Below, piece by piece: positions 25,714 through 35,429 of a stretch of DNA of 64,000 nt. The position numbers and the translations under genes are program-made. The stretch comes from Trichococcus sp. K1Tr (lineage in GTDB: Bacteria > Bacillota > Bacilli > Lactobacillales > Aerococcaceae). Numbering within the stretch: position 1 is the first letter of the stretch; each line of letters opens with the position of its first letter. The notes under the pieces are model-generated. The model was not told where the DNA came from. It was given only the letters and a program-made list of their open reading frames with translations, and searched no databases. The stretch spans positions 62,001 to 126,000 of the forward strand of contig NZ_JAQMHR010000001.1 of the NCBI RefSeq assembly GCF_028309625.1, in the 5' to 3' direction.

Positions 25714-26088
25714 CTAATAGGGCATGGCTCCTTGGAAATTGATGATGATGTAGTGCTTATTTCCGGAGTTGGTTGTCGTGATGGATAAATTTTCATTAAG
25801 AACAGGCTGCTTGCCGAATATTTCCAACAGAAAACTCTTGAAGACTTTATCCGTTTTGGATTGCAGGACCTCTTTGAAGAGTTCGCTTTTTGTGGCGGGA
25901 TCGATGCCATCCTCGAAAATGATTTTTTCATCCGCTGTAAGGTAATCATCTTCCATCACTATTTCAGCCCTTCGACCGAATGGAATCTGGACTTTCAAAC
26001 TTTCTTTGTATTCTGTTTTCTGGTAATCACGGGCGATGCGCGTCACTAAGTAATCGATGGATTGTCTGATCTCTGATTGTTCTGTCAT
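25714..26088 (-). CDS. Hypothetical protein, 124 aa
   Basis: I do not recognise the family. Soluble, mixed alpha/beta pattern, with an N-terminal helix containing SIDYLVTRIARDYQKTEYKE and a C-terminal beta-rich end (KHYIIINFQGAMPY). No cysteines or membrane segment. Start ATG at 26088 follows GGAGGG with normal spacing; the frame to 26103 is not used. It has 170 bases to gpsB and 225 bases to the divergent DUF3013 gene, so probably its own unit. Confidence 0.7.
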   Translation of the reverse strand: MTEQSEIRQSIDYLVTRIARDYQKTEYKESLKVQIPFGRRAEIVMEDDYLTADEKIIFEDGIDPATKSELFKEVLQSKTDKVFKSFLLEIFGKQPVLNENLSITTTNSGNKHYIIINFQGAMPY

Positions 26089-26229
26089 GAAATATCCCTC
26101 CAACTTTTTTCCTGACCTAAATATATCACAAACCGACCCTTTTATAAATCGTTCCTTGCACGGCGCGTGCCGTTTTTAGGTAAATGACCAGCTGATGCAT
26201 AGCCCGGAATATATCTTTTTCCCGTTTTT

Positions 26230-26238
26230 TGCTACAAT
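26230..26238 (+). promoter_or_regulatory. Extended -10 promoter of the DUF3013-prmA-rsmE-deoC unit
   Basis: TGC-TACAAT (26230-26238) forms an extended -10 about 75 bases before the DUF3013 start. No clear -35. Confidence 0.55.
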
Positions 26239-26313
26239 GGATTGAGAGCTTCATCCTGCGGCCGTACACAGCCATTAAGGTACTGCCGAAACGAAGATAC
26301 GAGGAGGAAGAAA

Positions 26314-26796
26314 ATGGACAAAAGTATGATCGACAAAATCCACGAAGAATTGGAAGAGCAACACTTGCCTTGCGAATGGCGATTGGAGTGGCATAAACCC
26401 TTCCATACAGTCGAAATTGTGTTATTATTAGAAGTCAGTTATCCTCCAGACAACAGTATTTCTGATATATTCGGCCATTCGAATCATGAAGATCGGTTCG
26501 TTTTTGAAGATTCCGTTTTATTCTATGATCGTGCATCCTCAAAAATCAAAACGGAGGAGTATTTGACCGGCATCCCATTCGATCGGAAAAAAGGGATCCA
26601 AGGCGGATTGGCCGAAGCAGTGGTCAAGAACATACGCCTGACGGTCGGCGAAGCTAACAGCAAACTCAGGGATTTTCTGAATAATGAAGGAGACTCCAGC
26701 TTCGAATTGCATTGGAATGAGCTGAATTTTATGCAGACAATCGAAACACTGAAGGAATTAGGAAGATATGATGAAACGTATTATCGTTATCCTTGA
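26314..26796 (+). CDS. DUF3013 family protein
   Basis: 160-residue cytoplasmic protein resembling DUF3013, a family I know from Lactobacillales next to prmA; function unknown. Acidic, no cysteine cluster, no membrane span. ATG at 26314 after GAGGAGGAAG. Ends 21 bases before prmA, so it is very likely the first gene of the prmA-rsmE-deoC mRNA. Confidence 0.8.
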   Translation: MDKSMIDKIHEELEEQHLPCEWRLEWHKPFHTVEIVLLLEVSYPPDNSISDIFGHSNHEDRFVFEDSVLFYDRASSKIKTEEYLTGIPFDRKKGIQGGLAEAVVKNIRLTVGEANSKLRDFLNNEGDSSFELHWNELNFMQTIETLKELGRYDETYYRYP

Positions 26797-26817
26797 TGAT
26801 AGGAAAGGTGATTGCAA

Positions 26818-27768
26818 ATGGAATGGAATGAAGTAAAAGTTGTGACTGCTACCGAAGCGGTTGAGGCTGTATCGAATATATTGATGGAAGCAGGTGCGAA
26901 AGGCGTCGCGATAGATGACGAATTGGACTTCGTCAATCTGAAGGATGACGGTTTCGGCCAGATAAAAGAGGAGCGTGCGTTGCCTGAAGAAGGGCATGCC
27001 GTCTACATCATGGCTTATTATCCGAACAATGCGGGGTTCCAGGACACTGTGTTGTTCATCAAAGAACAGCTGGCGGAGCTGGAAAAAATTGATCTGAAAA
27101 TAGGGAAGAATGAGCTGCAGATCAACCAAGTGAAAGAAGAGGATTGGGAGAACTCCTGGAAGGAATATTTCCATCCGATCCGCTTGACGCGTTTTCTTAC
27201 GATCGTACCTTATTGGGAAGAATACACGCCGGAAGATGAAAAAGAAATGCTTATTCTATTGGATCCGGGGATGGCCTTCGGTACCGGCACGCATCCAACG
27301 ACGCGTCTGTCGATCGAAGCGCTTGAAGCAGTGATGCGGGGGGGCGAAAAAGTGATCGATGTCGGAACCGGGTCGGGCGTTTTGAGCATCGCAGCCAAGG
27401 CAATGGGCGCGGACACTGTCTATGCCTACGATATCGATGAAATCGCCACACGTGTTTCCAAAGAGAACATCGCTTATAATGCCTATGCTTCGGACGTCAT
27501 CGTGAAAGAGAACAACCTTTTGGTAGGGATCGCCGATCAGCAAGCGGACATCATTGTTGCGAATATCCTGGCGGAAATCCTGCTGCTGTTGCTTCCCGAT
27601 GCCTACAAGAACCTCAAGGATGATGGCTATTTCATCCTTTCGGGCATCATCGATTCGAAGAAAGAGGAACTGATCGCAGCTTTGATCAGCAATGGCTTTG
27701 AGATCGAGCAAGAAAAGCAAATGAAAGATTGGGTTTGCCTGATCTGCACAAAAAACGTGGAGGATTGA
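26818..27768 (+). CDS. prmA: Ribosomal protein L11 methyltransferase PrmA
   Basis: Trimethylates L11. N-terminal L11-binding domain, linker with WENSWKEYFHP, then the SAM-binding domain with LLDPGMAFGTGTHPTT, VIDVGTGSGVLSIAA and the VANILAEILL catalytic stretch. 316 residues. ATG at 26818 chosen by spacing to AAGGTG; TTG at 26812 is too close. rsmE starts 3 bases after the stop. Confidence 0.95.
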   Translation: MEWNEVKVVTATEAVEAVSNILMEAGAKGVAIDDELDFVNLKDDGFGQIKEERALPEEGHAVYIMAYYPNNAGFQDTVLFIKEQLAELEKIDLKIGKNELQINQVKEEDWENSWKEYFHPIRLTRFLTIVPYWEEYTPEDEKEMLILLDPGMAFGTGTHPTTRLSIEALEAVMRGGEKVIDVGTGSGVLSIAAKAMGADTVYAYDIDEIATRVSKENIAYNAYASDVIVKENNLLVGIADQQADIIVANILAEILLLLLPDAYKNLKDDGYFILSGIIDSKKEELIAALISNGFEIEQEKQMKDWVCLICTKNVED

Positions 27769-27771
27769 ACC

Positions 27772-28548
27772 ATGCAACGATACATCATTCCGCCTCTAGC
27801 AAAAGATTATCAAACGCAGCCGATCATTTTGTCGGATGATTTCCATCACCATATGGTGCATGTGATGCGCATGAAGCAGGGAGAGCAGGTATATTTGGCC
27901 GACAACTCCGGCATTTCATTCGTTGCGGAAATCACCGATATATCCGCAAGTACGGTCGGATTAAAGTGGGTGGCCGATGAAGACCGCTCCACGGAATTGC
28001 CGGTCAAGATTACGATCGCCTGCGGATTGCCGAAGGGCGACAAGCTGGAATACATCGTACAGAAGGGCACTGAGTTGGGCGCGGCAGCCTTCATCCCTTT
28101 CGCAGCCAAAAATGCGGTTGTGAAGTGGACGCCGGACAAAAGCGCAAAAAAACAGCAGCGCCTGCAGAAAATTGCAAAAGAGGCAGCGGAGCAATCGCAC
28201 CGCCAAAAAGAGCCTTTTGTGCATCCTGTCCACAACCTCAAAGAGTTGCTGGCGGAAGCGGCAAAATACAGCAAAGTGTTGATTGCCTATGAAGAGGATG
28301 CAAAGGCCGGTGAAGGCAGCATCTTGGTGAACACGCTGGAAAATCTTGAACCGGGCGATTCGTTGTTGTTTGTGTTCGGGCCCGAAGGCGGATTGGCGCC
28401 GGAAGAACTGGCGGCATTCAGACAAGCCGGCCATCAGAGCTGTGCTTTGGGGCCGAGGATTTTGCGGGCTGAAACAGCCCCTTTGTATGCGTTGGCGGCA
28501 GTATCCTATGAAATTGAATTAAGAAAAGGAGCGGATAAGAATGGTTGA
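27772..28548 (+). CDS. rsmE: 16S rRNA (uracil-1498-N3)-methyltransferase RsmE
   Basis: SPOUT-fold methyltransferase. N-terminal PUA-like domain ([16 protein letters not shown]), then the knotted SAM site with [13 protein letters not shown] and [16 protein letters not shown]. 258 residues. ATG at 27772. The last 8 bases overlap deoC. prmA-rsmE pairing is common in Firmicutes. Confidence 0.95.
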   Translation: MQRYIIPPLAKDYQTQPIILSDDFHHHMVHVMRMKQGEQVYLADNSGISFVAEITDISASTVGLKWVADEDRSTELPVKITIACGLPKGDKLEYIVQKGTELGAAAFIPFAAKNAVVKWTPDKSAKKQQRLQKIAKEAAEQSHRQKEPFVHPVHNLKELLAEAAKYSKVLIAYEEDAKAGEGSILVNTLENLEPGDSLLFVFGPEGGLAPEELAAFRQAGHQSCALGPRILRAETAPLYALAAVSYEIELRKGADKNG

Positions 28549-29206
28549 AAAATTAAACAAATATATCGATCACACTTTACTAAGACAAGATGCAATAGAG
28601 GAGGAAATCAAAGCCCTTTGCGAAGAAGCGAGGGAATATGACTTCAAATCCGTTTGTGTACAACCCTTCTGGGTCAAAAAGGTTGAAGCTTTCTTGACCG
28701 GTTCGGATGTGCTTGTCTGTACCGTCGTCGGTTTTCCGCATGGCGCCAATACGGCAGAAGTGAAGACTTTCGAAGCGAAACAGGCGGTGCAGAACGGTGC
28801 CGATGAAGTCGATATGGTCATCAATATCGGAGCTTTGAAGGATGGCAATTACCAAACAGTCGAACATGAAATCGCAGCTTTAGTCGAAGCCGTCAAAGGC
28901 AAGGCGATCCTTAAGGTCATCATCGAGACGTGCCTGTTGACTGATGATGAAAAAGTCATCGCTTGCCAGTTGGCTCAAAAGGCAGGCGCCGACTTTGTCA
29001 AGACATCCACCGGTTTTTCAACAGGTGGCGCAACATTGGAGGATATCGCACTGATGCGCAAGACAGTCGGCCCTGTGATGGACGTTAAAGCAAGCGGCGG
29101 AGTGCGCACGTATGAAGATGCTTTGGCTTTCATCGCAGCCGGCGCAACGCGCTTGGGCACTTCCAGCGGCAAGAAAATCGTCGAAGGTTGGCTTGCGGCA
29201 AAGTAA
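28541..29206 (+). CDS. deoC: Deoxyribose-phosphate aldolase DeoC
   Basis: Splits 2-deoxyribose-5-phosphate into acetaldehyde and glyceraldehyde-3-phosphate. Schiff-base lysine in [15 protein letters not shown], the second lysine in [12 protein letters not shown], and early DHTLLR. 221 residues. ATG overlaps the rsmE end by 8 bases. No other deo genes are nearby, so it is probably a housekeeping or salvage copy carried on the rsmE transcript. Confidence 0.95.
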   Translation: MVEKLNKYIDHTLLRQDAIEEEIKALCEEAREYDFKSVCVQPFWVKKVEAFLTGSDVLVCTVVGFPHGANTAEVKTFEAKQAVQNGADEVDMVINIGALKDGNYQTVEHEIAALVEAVKGKAILKVIIETCLLTDDEKVIACQLAQKAGADFVKTSTGFSTGGATLEDIALMRKTVGPVMDVKASGGVRTYEDALAFIAAGATRLGTSSGKKIVEGWLAAK

Positions 29207-29251
29207 ATGTTAGGGATGCTCCGATTGCATCCGAATAATCGAATGACCAAG

Positions 29252-29301
29252 AAAACCTTGAGGGCCTTCTTTTTTAGGAAGCTGTCCTTCAAGGTTTTTT
29301 T
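29252..29301 (+). terminator. Terminator after deoC
   Basis: AAAACCTTGAGGG.. pairs with ..CCTTCAAGGTTTT across a central asymmetric loop; seven T follow. Confidence 0.8.
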
Positions 29302-29481
29302 ATGGTTTGAGGTTGAAAAGAGAGAACAAATGTTGATGGCGCATCGTTCCGATTTAAAGTATAATAAAGGGAAACATATTTTCTTTTTTGTTTGCAAAAT
29401 ATGATATATTCAGCAGCTTTTCCGTTTGCGGACGGAATTGCAGTAAGTAAATACATAATCTTAAGAGTCAGGAGTGACAAC

Positions 29482-31692
29482 ATGCCGAAAATCAAAACCT
29501 ATTCACCTGAAGAGGTTGTGCAACTATGCGCGGAATATATGAATGAAACCCATGTGGCATTTGTCCAAAAAGCGTGTGATTTTGCCAGGGAAGCTCATAG
29601 CGGACAGATGCGGAAGTCCGGCGAGGAGTACTTCGTTCATCCGACCCAAGTCGCAGCGATATTGGCAGATTTGAAATTAGATCCAGAAACGATTGCAACG
29701 GGATTTTTGCATGATGTTGTGGAAGATACAGAATATACCTTAGAGGATATCGAACGGGAATTCTCCAAAACCGTAGCCATCCTGGTCGATGGCGTCACGA
29801 AATTGGGGAAGATCGAATACAAGTCGCATGAAGAGCAACAGGCCGAAAACCATCGCAAGATGTTGATGGCCATGGCGAAGGACCTGCGGATCATCATGGT
29901 GAAGCTGGCGGATAGATTGCACAACATGCGCACGCTGAAATACCATAAGCCGGAGAAACAACGGACCATTTCCAATGAGACGCTGGAAATATACGCCCCC
30001 TTAGCCCACCGCTTAGGGATGAACCGGATCAAATGGGAATTGGAGGATACGTCGCTCAGGTATCTGAATCCGCAACAATATTACCGGATCGTTCATCTGA
30101 TGAACAGCAAACGCGATGAACGGGAACTGTACATCAAGGATACGATCAACAAAATCAAAGATTCGATCGATGAATTGGAAATTGAAGCCGACATCTACGG
30201 CAGACCGAAGCACATCAACTCCATCTACCGAAAAATGAAGGACCATAAGAAACAGTTCACGGAAATCTATGATTTGTTGGCTATCCGTGTCATCGTCCAT
30301 TCCATCAAAGACTGTTATGCCGTTTTGGGGGCCATCCACACTAAATGGAAACCAATGCCGGGCCGATTCAAAGACTATATCGCCATGCCCAAAGCGAATA
30401 TGTATCAGTCGCTGCACACGACCGTCATCGGGACGCAGGGAACGCCTGTCGAAATCCAGATCCGGACAATCGAAATGCACCAAGTCGCGGAATATGGGGT
30501 TGCGGCTCACTGGGCATACAAAGAGGGCATCACCAAAAAAATCGATCCGGATAAAATGCCCCATCAGATCGATTGGTTCCGCGATTTGATCGACTTGCAG
30601 GATGATTCCAAAAATGCCAGCGAGTTCGTCGAAAGCGTCAAGGAGGATATCTTCAAGGATAAGGTTTATGTTTTCACTCCGAAAGGCGATGTCGTTGAAT
30701 TGCCATCAGGTGCCGGCCCTTTGGATTTCGCCTATAACATCCATACCGAAATCGGACACAAAACCATCGGGGCGAAAGTCAACGGTAAGATTGTCCCTTT
30801 GAATTACAAGCTGCAGAATGGCGACATCATCGAAGTGATGACATCCCCGAACTCATTCGGTCCGAGCAGGGACTGGGTCAACTTGGTTTCCACCAGCAAG
30901 GCAAAAAATAAAATCAAACGCTACTTCAAGCTGCAGGACCGCGATGAACATGTGATCAAAGGCCGGGATATGCTGGAAAAACAATTGACGGAAATGGAAT
31001 TCTCGCCGAAGGAATTCCTGACGAAACTAGCGATCAAAGATTTGTTGAATCGCTTCAATGTGAATTCAGAAGATGACCTCTATGCCGCCATCGGCTTCGG
31101 CGAACTGTCTGCGTTCATCGTATCGAACCGTTTGACCGAAAAAGCCCGCCGTGAGCGGGACAAGCACAAAGCGGAACAGCAGCTGGACACGATTGAGCAA
31201 AAAACGAAAAAAGATAATCCTAAAATGAAAATCCGCCATGAAGGCGGCGTAGTCATTCAAGGAGTGGACAATCTGCTGATACGCATCAGCCATTGCTGCA
31301 ATCCGGTCCCGGGTGATGAAATTGTCGGCTACATCACAAAAGGGCGCGGCATATCGGTCCACCGGAAAGATTGCCCGAATGTTCAGGTATCCGGTGAGCA
31401 CGGCGACCGGCTGATCGATGTCGAATGGGAAGATACCGGCACCTCCAATATCGATTACGAAACCGAATTGACGGTCGAGGGCTACAACCGCTCCGGTCTG
31501 CTGAACGAAATTTTGCATGTGGTCAATACGATGACCAAGAATCTCAGCAGCGTAAACGGGAAAGTCGACAGCAATAAAATTGCGGTCATTACGTTGAAGA
31601 TCGGGATACAAAACTTGAGCCAACTGGACAAAATCGTCGATAAAATCAAAAATATCCCGGACGTCTACACTGTCAGAAGGGTCACATCCTAA
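29482..31692 (+). CDS. relA: Bifunctional (p)ppGpp synthetase/hydrolase (Rel/RSH)
   Basis: Long RSH protein controlling the stringent response. Order: HD hydrolase domain ([10 protein letters not shown], about residue 77), synthetase domain ([20 protein letters not shown]), TGS domain ([20 protein letters not shown]), zinc-finger/CC region ([10 protein letters not shown]...HRKDC) and C-terminal ACT. 736 residues. Intact HD suggests both activities. ATG at 29482 after CAGGAGTGAC; the frame to 29392 runs into the 5' region without a ribosome site. dtd follows 22 bases later, as in Bacillus. Confidence 0.96.
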   Translation: MPKIKTYSPEEVVQLCAEYMNETHVAFVQKACDFAREAHSGQMRKSGEEYFVHPTQVAAILADLKLDPETIATGFLHDVVEDTEYTLEDIEREFSKTVAILVDGVTKLGKIEYKSHEEQQAENHRKMLMAMAKDLRIIMVKLADRLHNMRTLKYHKPEKQRTISNETLEIYAPLAHRLGMNRIKWELEDTSLRYLNPQQYYRIVHLMNSKRDERELYIKDTINKIKDSIDELEIEADIYGRPKHINSIYRKMKDHKKQFTEIYDLLAIRVIVHSIKDCYAVLGAIHTKWKPMPGRFKDYIAMPKANMYQSLHTTVIGTQGTPVEIQIRTIEMHQVAEYGVAAHWAYKEGITKKIDPDKMPHQIDWFRDLIDLQDDSKNASEFVESVKEDIFKDKVYVFTPKGDVVELPSGAGPLDFAYNIHTEIGHKTIGAKVNGKIVPLNYKLQNGDIIEVMTSPNSFGPSRDWVNLVSTSKAKNKIKRYFKLQDRDEHVIKGRDMLEKQLTEMEFSPKEFLTKLAIKDLLNRFNVNSEDDLYAAIGFGELSAFIVSNRLTEKARRERDKHKAEQQLDTIEQKTKKDNPKMKIRHEGGVVIQGVDNLLIRISHCCNPVPGDEIVGYITKGRGISVHRKDCPNVQVSGEHGDRLIDVEWEDTGTSNIDYETELTVEGYNRSGLLNEILHVVNTMTKNLSSVNGKVDSNKIAVITLKIGIQNLSQLDKIVDKIKNIPDVYTVRRVTS

Positions 31693-31714
31693 TCAAAATG
31701 AATCGAGGGCAGAT

Positions 31715-32161
31715 ATGCGAGTTGTTGTGCAGAAAGTGACGGAAGCATCCGTCTCGGTTGATGATGAAATCATCGGGGAAATAGGTGAGGGCTTTATGCT
31801 TTTGGTCGGTATCGGCAAGGATGACACACAAGACGATGTGCTCTACCTCGTCCGTAAAGTTTCGAATCTCCGGGTTTTCGAAGACGAAGAGGGCAAAATG
31901 AACCGCTCCTTGAAGGATGTGGATGGAGCCATCCTCTCCATATCCCAATTCACTTTGTTCGCTGACACCAAAAAAGGGAATCGCCCAAGCTTCACCAATG
32001 CGGCCCCTCCGGAAACCGGGGAGGCACTTTACCAAGCGTTCAACGAGCTGTTAAGAGCGGAAGGTTTTCCTGTGGCATCGGGTAAGTTCGGTGCACACAT
32101 GTCTGTCCGTTTGAACAACGATGGACCCGTAACCATCCTCATCGATTCCAAAAACAAATAA
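31715..32161 (+). CDS. dtd: D-aminoacyl-tRNA deacylase Dtd
   Basis: Hydrolyses D-amino acids (and glycine) wrongly attached to tRNA. Signature [17 protein letters not shown] and the C-terminal NDGPVTI (Gly-Pro motif variant). 148 residues. ATG at 31715 after GAGGGCAGAT. Conserved rel-dtd neighbourhood supports co-transcription. Confidence 0.95.
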   Translation: MRVVVQKVTEASVSVDDEIIGEIGEGFMLLVGIGKDDTQDDVLYLVRKVSNLRVFEDEEGKMNRSLKDVDGAILSISQFTLFADTKKGNRPSFTNAAPPETGEALYQAFNELLRAEGFPVASGKFGAHMSVRLNNDGPVTILIDSKNK

Positions 32162-32215
32162 CAGAGCCGGCAGCTTGAACCATTCGAGGTTCAAGCTGCC
32201 GACTCTGTTTTTTAT
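32162..32215. terminator. Bidirectional terminator between dtd and the amidase
   Basis: GGCAGCTTGAACC pairs perfectly with GGTTCAAGCTGCC, outer CAGAG/CTCTG, then T-run. Confidence 0.9.
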
Positions 32216-32228
32216 TCAGTGTTTTTAT

Positions 32229-33545
32229 TTATTGGAAATATTCGGTCAATGCTTGGTAGACGCTTTCCGCCACCAAGGAGCGATAATAATCGGAATTGAA
32301 GGTCTTGACGTCGGAGTCATTGTTCATATAGCCGAGCTCCAACAACAAGGAGGGTTGCTCATTTTCGCGTGTGACCAAGAAATCGCCGAATTTGGAACCA
32401 TTGTCCTGCAACGGTAAAGTATCGGCCAGGTGATCATCGACCAGATTTGCCAACGGAATATCCGCATCAGCATAATAATACGTCGTGAAACCCGTCGCGG
32501 AAGTACCGCTTGCGGTGGAATCATAATGCAGACTGATGAACAGATCGGCGTTGTTGACATTGCTCATTTCTGCCCGATCTTCCAAGGTTACGTAGACATC
32601 AGAGGTGCGCGTCAATATGACGTTGGCTCCGGCACTGCGTAATTTTTCAGCCACCGCTTCAGCGGTTTTGAGTGTGACTTCCTTCTCGTAAATATAAGTC
32701 CCTTCCGCTCCCGGGTCTTCTCCTCCGTGGCCCGGATCGATTACGATGGTCGCTTCGGCTAACGTGGTGGTGGATGACGCAGTGACGGGAGTATTGAGCG
32801 ACTCGGATGTTTCCACCAACCAGGAGGCGACGTAGCCTTCCTTATTTCCCTCATAAAGGATCTTATAGAAATCACCGGATTGGCTGATCAGTTCGTACTC
32901 TTCGCCTTTTTCAGCAATGAACAGGATATCACTGCCTGTCGAAGCCCCACTGCGGACATTTACGCCATCCATCGTGATGATGACTTTCGGATTGGCATCG
33001 TCTGCAACCACTGCTGTGGTATCGACTGTTTCCGGCGCCAATTGGATGCTGCCTGGTGAAATTTCGATCAGCTCCGACAAAATCCAAGCGACTTTATTGT
33101 TGTACTGGATTTGGCTCCAGCCGTTCTCTTCATACAACAGAGCAAATTTTTCACCTTCACTGGCTGTTCCAACGACTTCAGCTGTTTCATTGTTCTCTTG
33201 CCGAACGTTGGCGGAGGGCACCAGTACTGTAGCCAACAATTCGGATGTTGCCGCGATTTCGGTGTTGTTGATCAGCCAACTGGCTACCCAACCGATTCTT
33301 CCGTCCGAAAGCCGGACTTTATACCATTCATTCTTGTCAGCCAAAACATTGACTGAGGAACCGCCTTGTATTTGCGTCATAATGTCGTAGGATAACCCTG
33401 GACCGGACCGGACATTTACGATGCTGGCGGAGATGCTGACCGTAGTATAGTTGGCTAATGCTACCGTACCGAAGGAGCCCAATCCGACAAATAGCAGAAC
33501 AAGCGCCAAGAAGAATAGATGTCTATTTTTTGCGATAGTCTTCAC
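32229..33545 (-). CDS. Secreted N-acetylmuramoyl-L-alanine amidase with three SH3b domains
   Basis: Peptidoglycan hydrolase of 438 residues. N-terminal signal peptide (hydrophobic LFFLALVLLFVGLGSFGTV), then three bacterial SH3 repeats (about 34-95, 103-160, 185-245, each with an NVR.G or NVR motif) and a C-terminal Amidase_3 domain with zinc ligands in VIDPGHGGEDPGAEG, FISLHYDS and catalytic Glu in LLLELGYMNN. Start is GTG at 33545: AAAGGAG lies just upstream, inside the longer frame to 33575. Separate unit on the minus strand, opposite to hisS. Likely cell-wall turnover or separation. Confidence 0.92.
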   Translation of the reverse strand: MKTIAKNRHLFFLALVLLFVGLGSFGTVALANYTTVSISASIVNVRSGPGLSYDIMTQIQGGSSVNVLADKNEWYKVRLSDGRIGWVASWLINNTEIAATSELLATVLVPSANVRQENNETAEVVGTASEGEKFALLYEENGWSQIQYNNKVAWILSELIEISPGSIQLAPETVDTTAVVADDANPKVIITMDGVNVRSGASTGSDILFIAEKGEEYELISQSGDFYKILYEGNKEGYVASWLVETSESLNTPVTASSTTTLAEATIVIDPGHGGEDPGAEGTYIYEKEVTLKTAEAVAEKLRSAGANVILTRTSDVYVTLEDRAEMSNVNNADLFISLHYDSTASGTSATGFTTYYYADADIPLANLVDDHLADTLPLQDNGSKFGDFLVTRENEQPSLLLELGYMNNDSDVKTFNSDYYRSLVAESVYQALTEYFQ

Positions 33546-33607
33546 TGATTGTCTCCTTTCTGGTTTGGGATGCATAAAATTTACAAAAATTGTTCAATTC
33601 TTCTATC

Positions 33608-33637
33608 ATTATAGCAAAGATACGGCATCCAATGCAA
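33608..33637 (-). promoter_or_regulatory. Promoter of the amidase gene
   Basis: On minus: TTGCAT (33637-33632), 18-base spacer, TGC-TATAAT extended -10 (33613-33608), 63 bases before the GTG. Confidence 0.6.
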
Positions 33638-33762
33638 AGCCTTTTCAGAAATTATGGATCTGTTCCCTATATGGACAAAGCTGAACCGCGACGCAGCCAT
33701 CCGACACAGAATATGCGATTGACTATGCTGGCCCGGAAAGTGAAAATATGATGAAAACAGTA

Positions 33763-33791
33763 TTGACAATTCGGTGCTTATCTTGTATCGT
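33763..33791 (+). promoter_or_regulatory. Promoter of the hisS-aspS operon
   Basis: TTGACA (33763-33768), 17-base spacer, TATCGT (33786-33791), followed by the T-box leader. Confidence 0.78.
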
Positions 33792-33797
33792 TAAGGA

Positions 33798-34031
33798 AAT
33801 TATAAATGTCCAGTGAAGATCGAAGTAGAATAGATTGGTTTGATTCAGAGAGGATTGCCACGGCTGAGAGCACTCCCAAACGTTTATTCGAAAGACAGGT
33901 TGGAGGATTAATAGTGAAAAGCTATTACGCCACGAACGTTACTCGTTAAAGGAAAGCTATGCTTTCGAATAAAGGTGGCACCACGTCTGACTAATCGTCC
34001 TTTTCCATGATGGAAAGAGGGCTATTTTTTT
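33798..34031 (+). promoter_or_regulatory. T-box riboswitch leader of hisS-aspS
   Basis: Leader of about 235 bases with stem I elements AGTAGA and CAGAGAGG, the conserved T-box AAAGGTGGCACCACG (33971-33985) and a terminator stem CCTTTTCCAT/ATGGAAAGAGG followed by T-run (about 33996-34031). Uncharged tRNA would pair with the TGG of the box and prevent termination. The codon CAC at 33871-33873, in the expected place after GGCTGAGAG, would make it respond to tRNA-His; that assignment is inference. Confidence 0.9.
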
Positions 34032-34082
34032 GCTTTTTTTCAGACAGAAAACAGTATGAAGCGAAAGGAATGGTTATAAAAA

Positions 34083-35405
34083 ATGATACAAAAACCAAAA
34101 GGGACTGCCGACATATTTTTGCAGGAAGCAGAAATTTGGCAATACGTGGAAGAAACAGCCCGGATCTTACTGCATGACTATCAATTTTCAGAAATCCGCA
34201 CCCCGATGTTCGAAAGTTATGAACTGTTCTCCAGAGGGGTCGGCGACACGAGTGACATCGTATCGAAGGAAATGTACGACTTCTATGACAAGGGCGAACG
34301 ACACATCGCATTGAAGCCTGAAGGAACGGCTCCAGTGGTCCGGGCTTACGTCGAAAACAAGCTGTTCGGTCCTGAACATCCGAAACCGCTGAAAGTCTAT
34401 TACATCAGCCCGATGTTCCGCTACGAAAGACCACAGGGCGGACGGATGCGTCAATTCCACCAACTGGGTGTCGAAGTTTTCGGAAGCGTGAATCCGGCGA
34501 CCGATGTCGAAACGATGGCATTGGCATGGGATATCCTGAAGGAATTGGAATTGAGCGATCTGAAATTGGTCATCAATTCGTTGGGCAAAACCGAAGATCG
34601 GATCAGATACCGTGAAGCGCTGATCGCCTACTTGGAGCCTTTCCATGATGAATTGAGCAAAGATTCCCAGACCCGTCTCCATAAGAATCCGTTGCGCGTG
34701 TTGGACAGCAAAGACAAGCGCGACAAGGAAATCGTTGCCCAGGCACCGAGCATCTTGGAGTTCCTCTCGGATGATTCAAAGAAACATTTTGAATCGGTTC
34801 AGGAAATGCTTCAGGCATTGGAAATCCCGTTCACTATCAACAGTAATATGGTCCGCGGACTCGACTATTATCAGGATACCATCTTTGAAATCATGACCTC
34901 ATCCGCAGTCTTCGGGGCGGAAACGACCATCTGCGGCGGAGGCCGCTATGACGGCTTGGTCCAGGAAATCGGTGGGCCGGAAGTGCCTGGTTTCGGCTTC
35001 GGAATGGGCTTGGAAAGACTGATCCTTTTGATGAAGGATCAGCAAGTCGATGTACCGAAACTATCCGAGTTGGATGTCTATGTTGTCGGTTTGGGAGAAG
35101 CTACGAACATCGAAACCTTGAAATTGGTCCAGAATGCGCGCCAAGCAGGGTATTCGGCTGATCGGGACTTCCATGACCGCAAAGCCAAAGCGCAATTCAA
35201 AACCGCCACGAAAAATGGGGCGAAAGTAGTGCTGACCATCGGTGAAGATGAGTTGAACAACAAGCAAGTGCAATTCAAAGTGATGTCGACCGGCAAGGAG
35301 CAGAAAGTGGCGTTGACTGAGATTTACGCGGATTTTGATAAAGTGTACAAAACACAGACAGCCGATATGACGGCTTTCAATGAATTTTTCGGAAAAGAAG
35401 ACTAG
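34083..35405 (+). CDS. hisS: Histidyl-tRNA synthetase
   Basis: Class II synthetase charging tRNA-His. Motif 2 in [20 protein letters not shown], HisA-type GGGRYDGL, motif 3 in [11 protein letters not shown], then the C-terminal anticodon domain (about 335-425). 440 residues. ATG at 34083 ([12 protein letters not shown]). Controlled by the T-box leader. aspS follows after 24 bases on the same mRNA. Confidence 0.96.
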   Translation: MIQKPKGTADIFLQEAEIWQYVEETARILLHDYQFSEIRTPMFESYELFSRGVGDTSDIVSKEMYDFYDKGERHIALKPEGTAPVVRAYVENKLFGPEHPKPLKVYYISPMFRYERPQGGRMRQFHQLGVEVFGSVNPATDVETMALAWDILKELELSDLKLVINSLGKTEDRIRYREALIAYLEPFHDELSKDSQTRLHKNPLRVLDSKDKRDKEIVAQAPSILEFLSDDSKKHFESVQEMLQALEIPFTINSNMVRGLDYYQDTIFEIMTSSAVFGAETTICGGGRYDGLVQEIGGPEVPGFGFGMGLERLILLMKDQQVDVPKLSELDVYVVGLGEATNIETLKLVQNARQAGYSADRDFHDRKAKAQFKTATKNGAKVVLTIGEDELNNKQVQFKVMSTGKEQKVALTEIYADFDKVYKTQTADMTAFNEFFGKED

Positions 35406-35429
35406 AACATACAGAAAAGGGTAGTGAAA

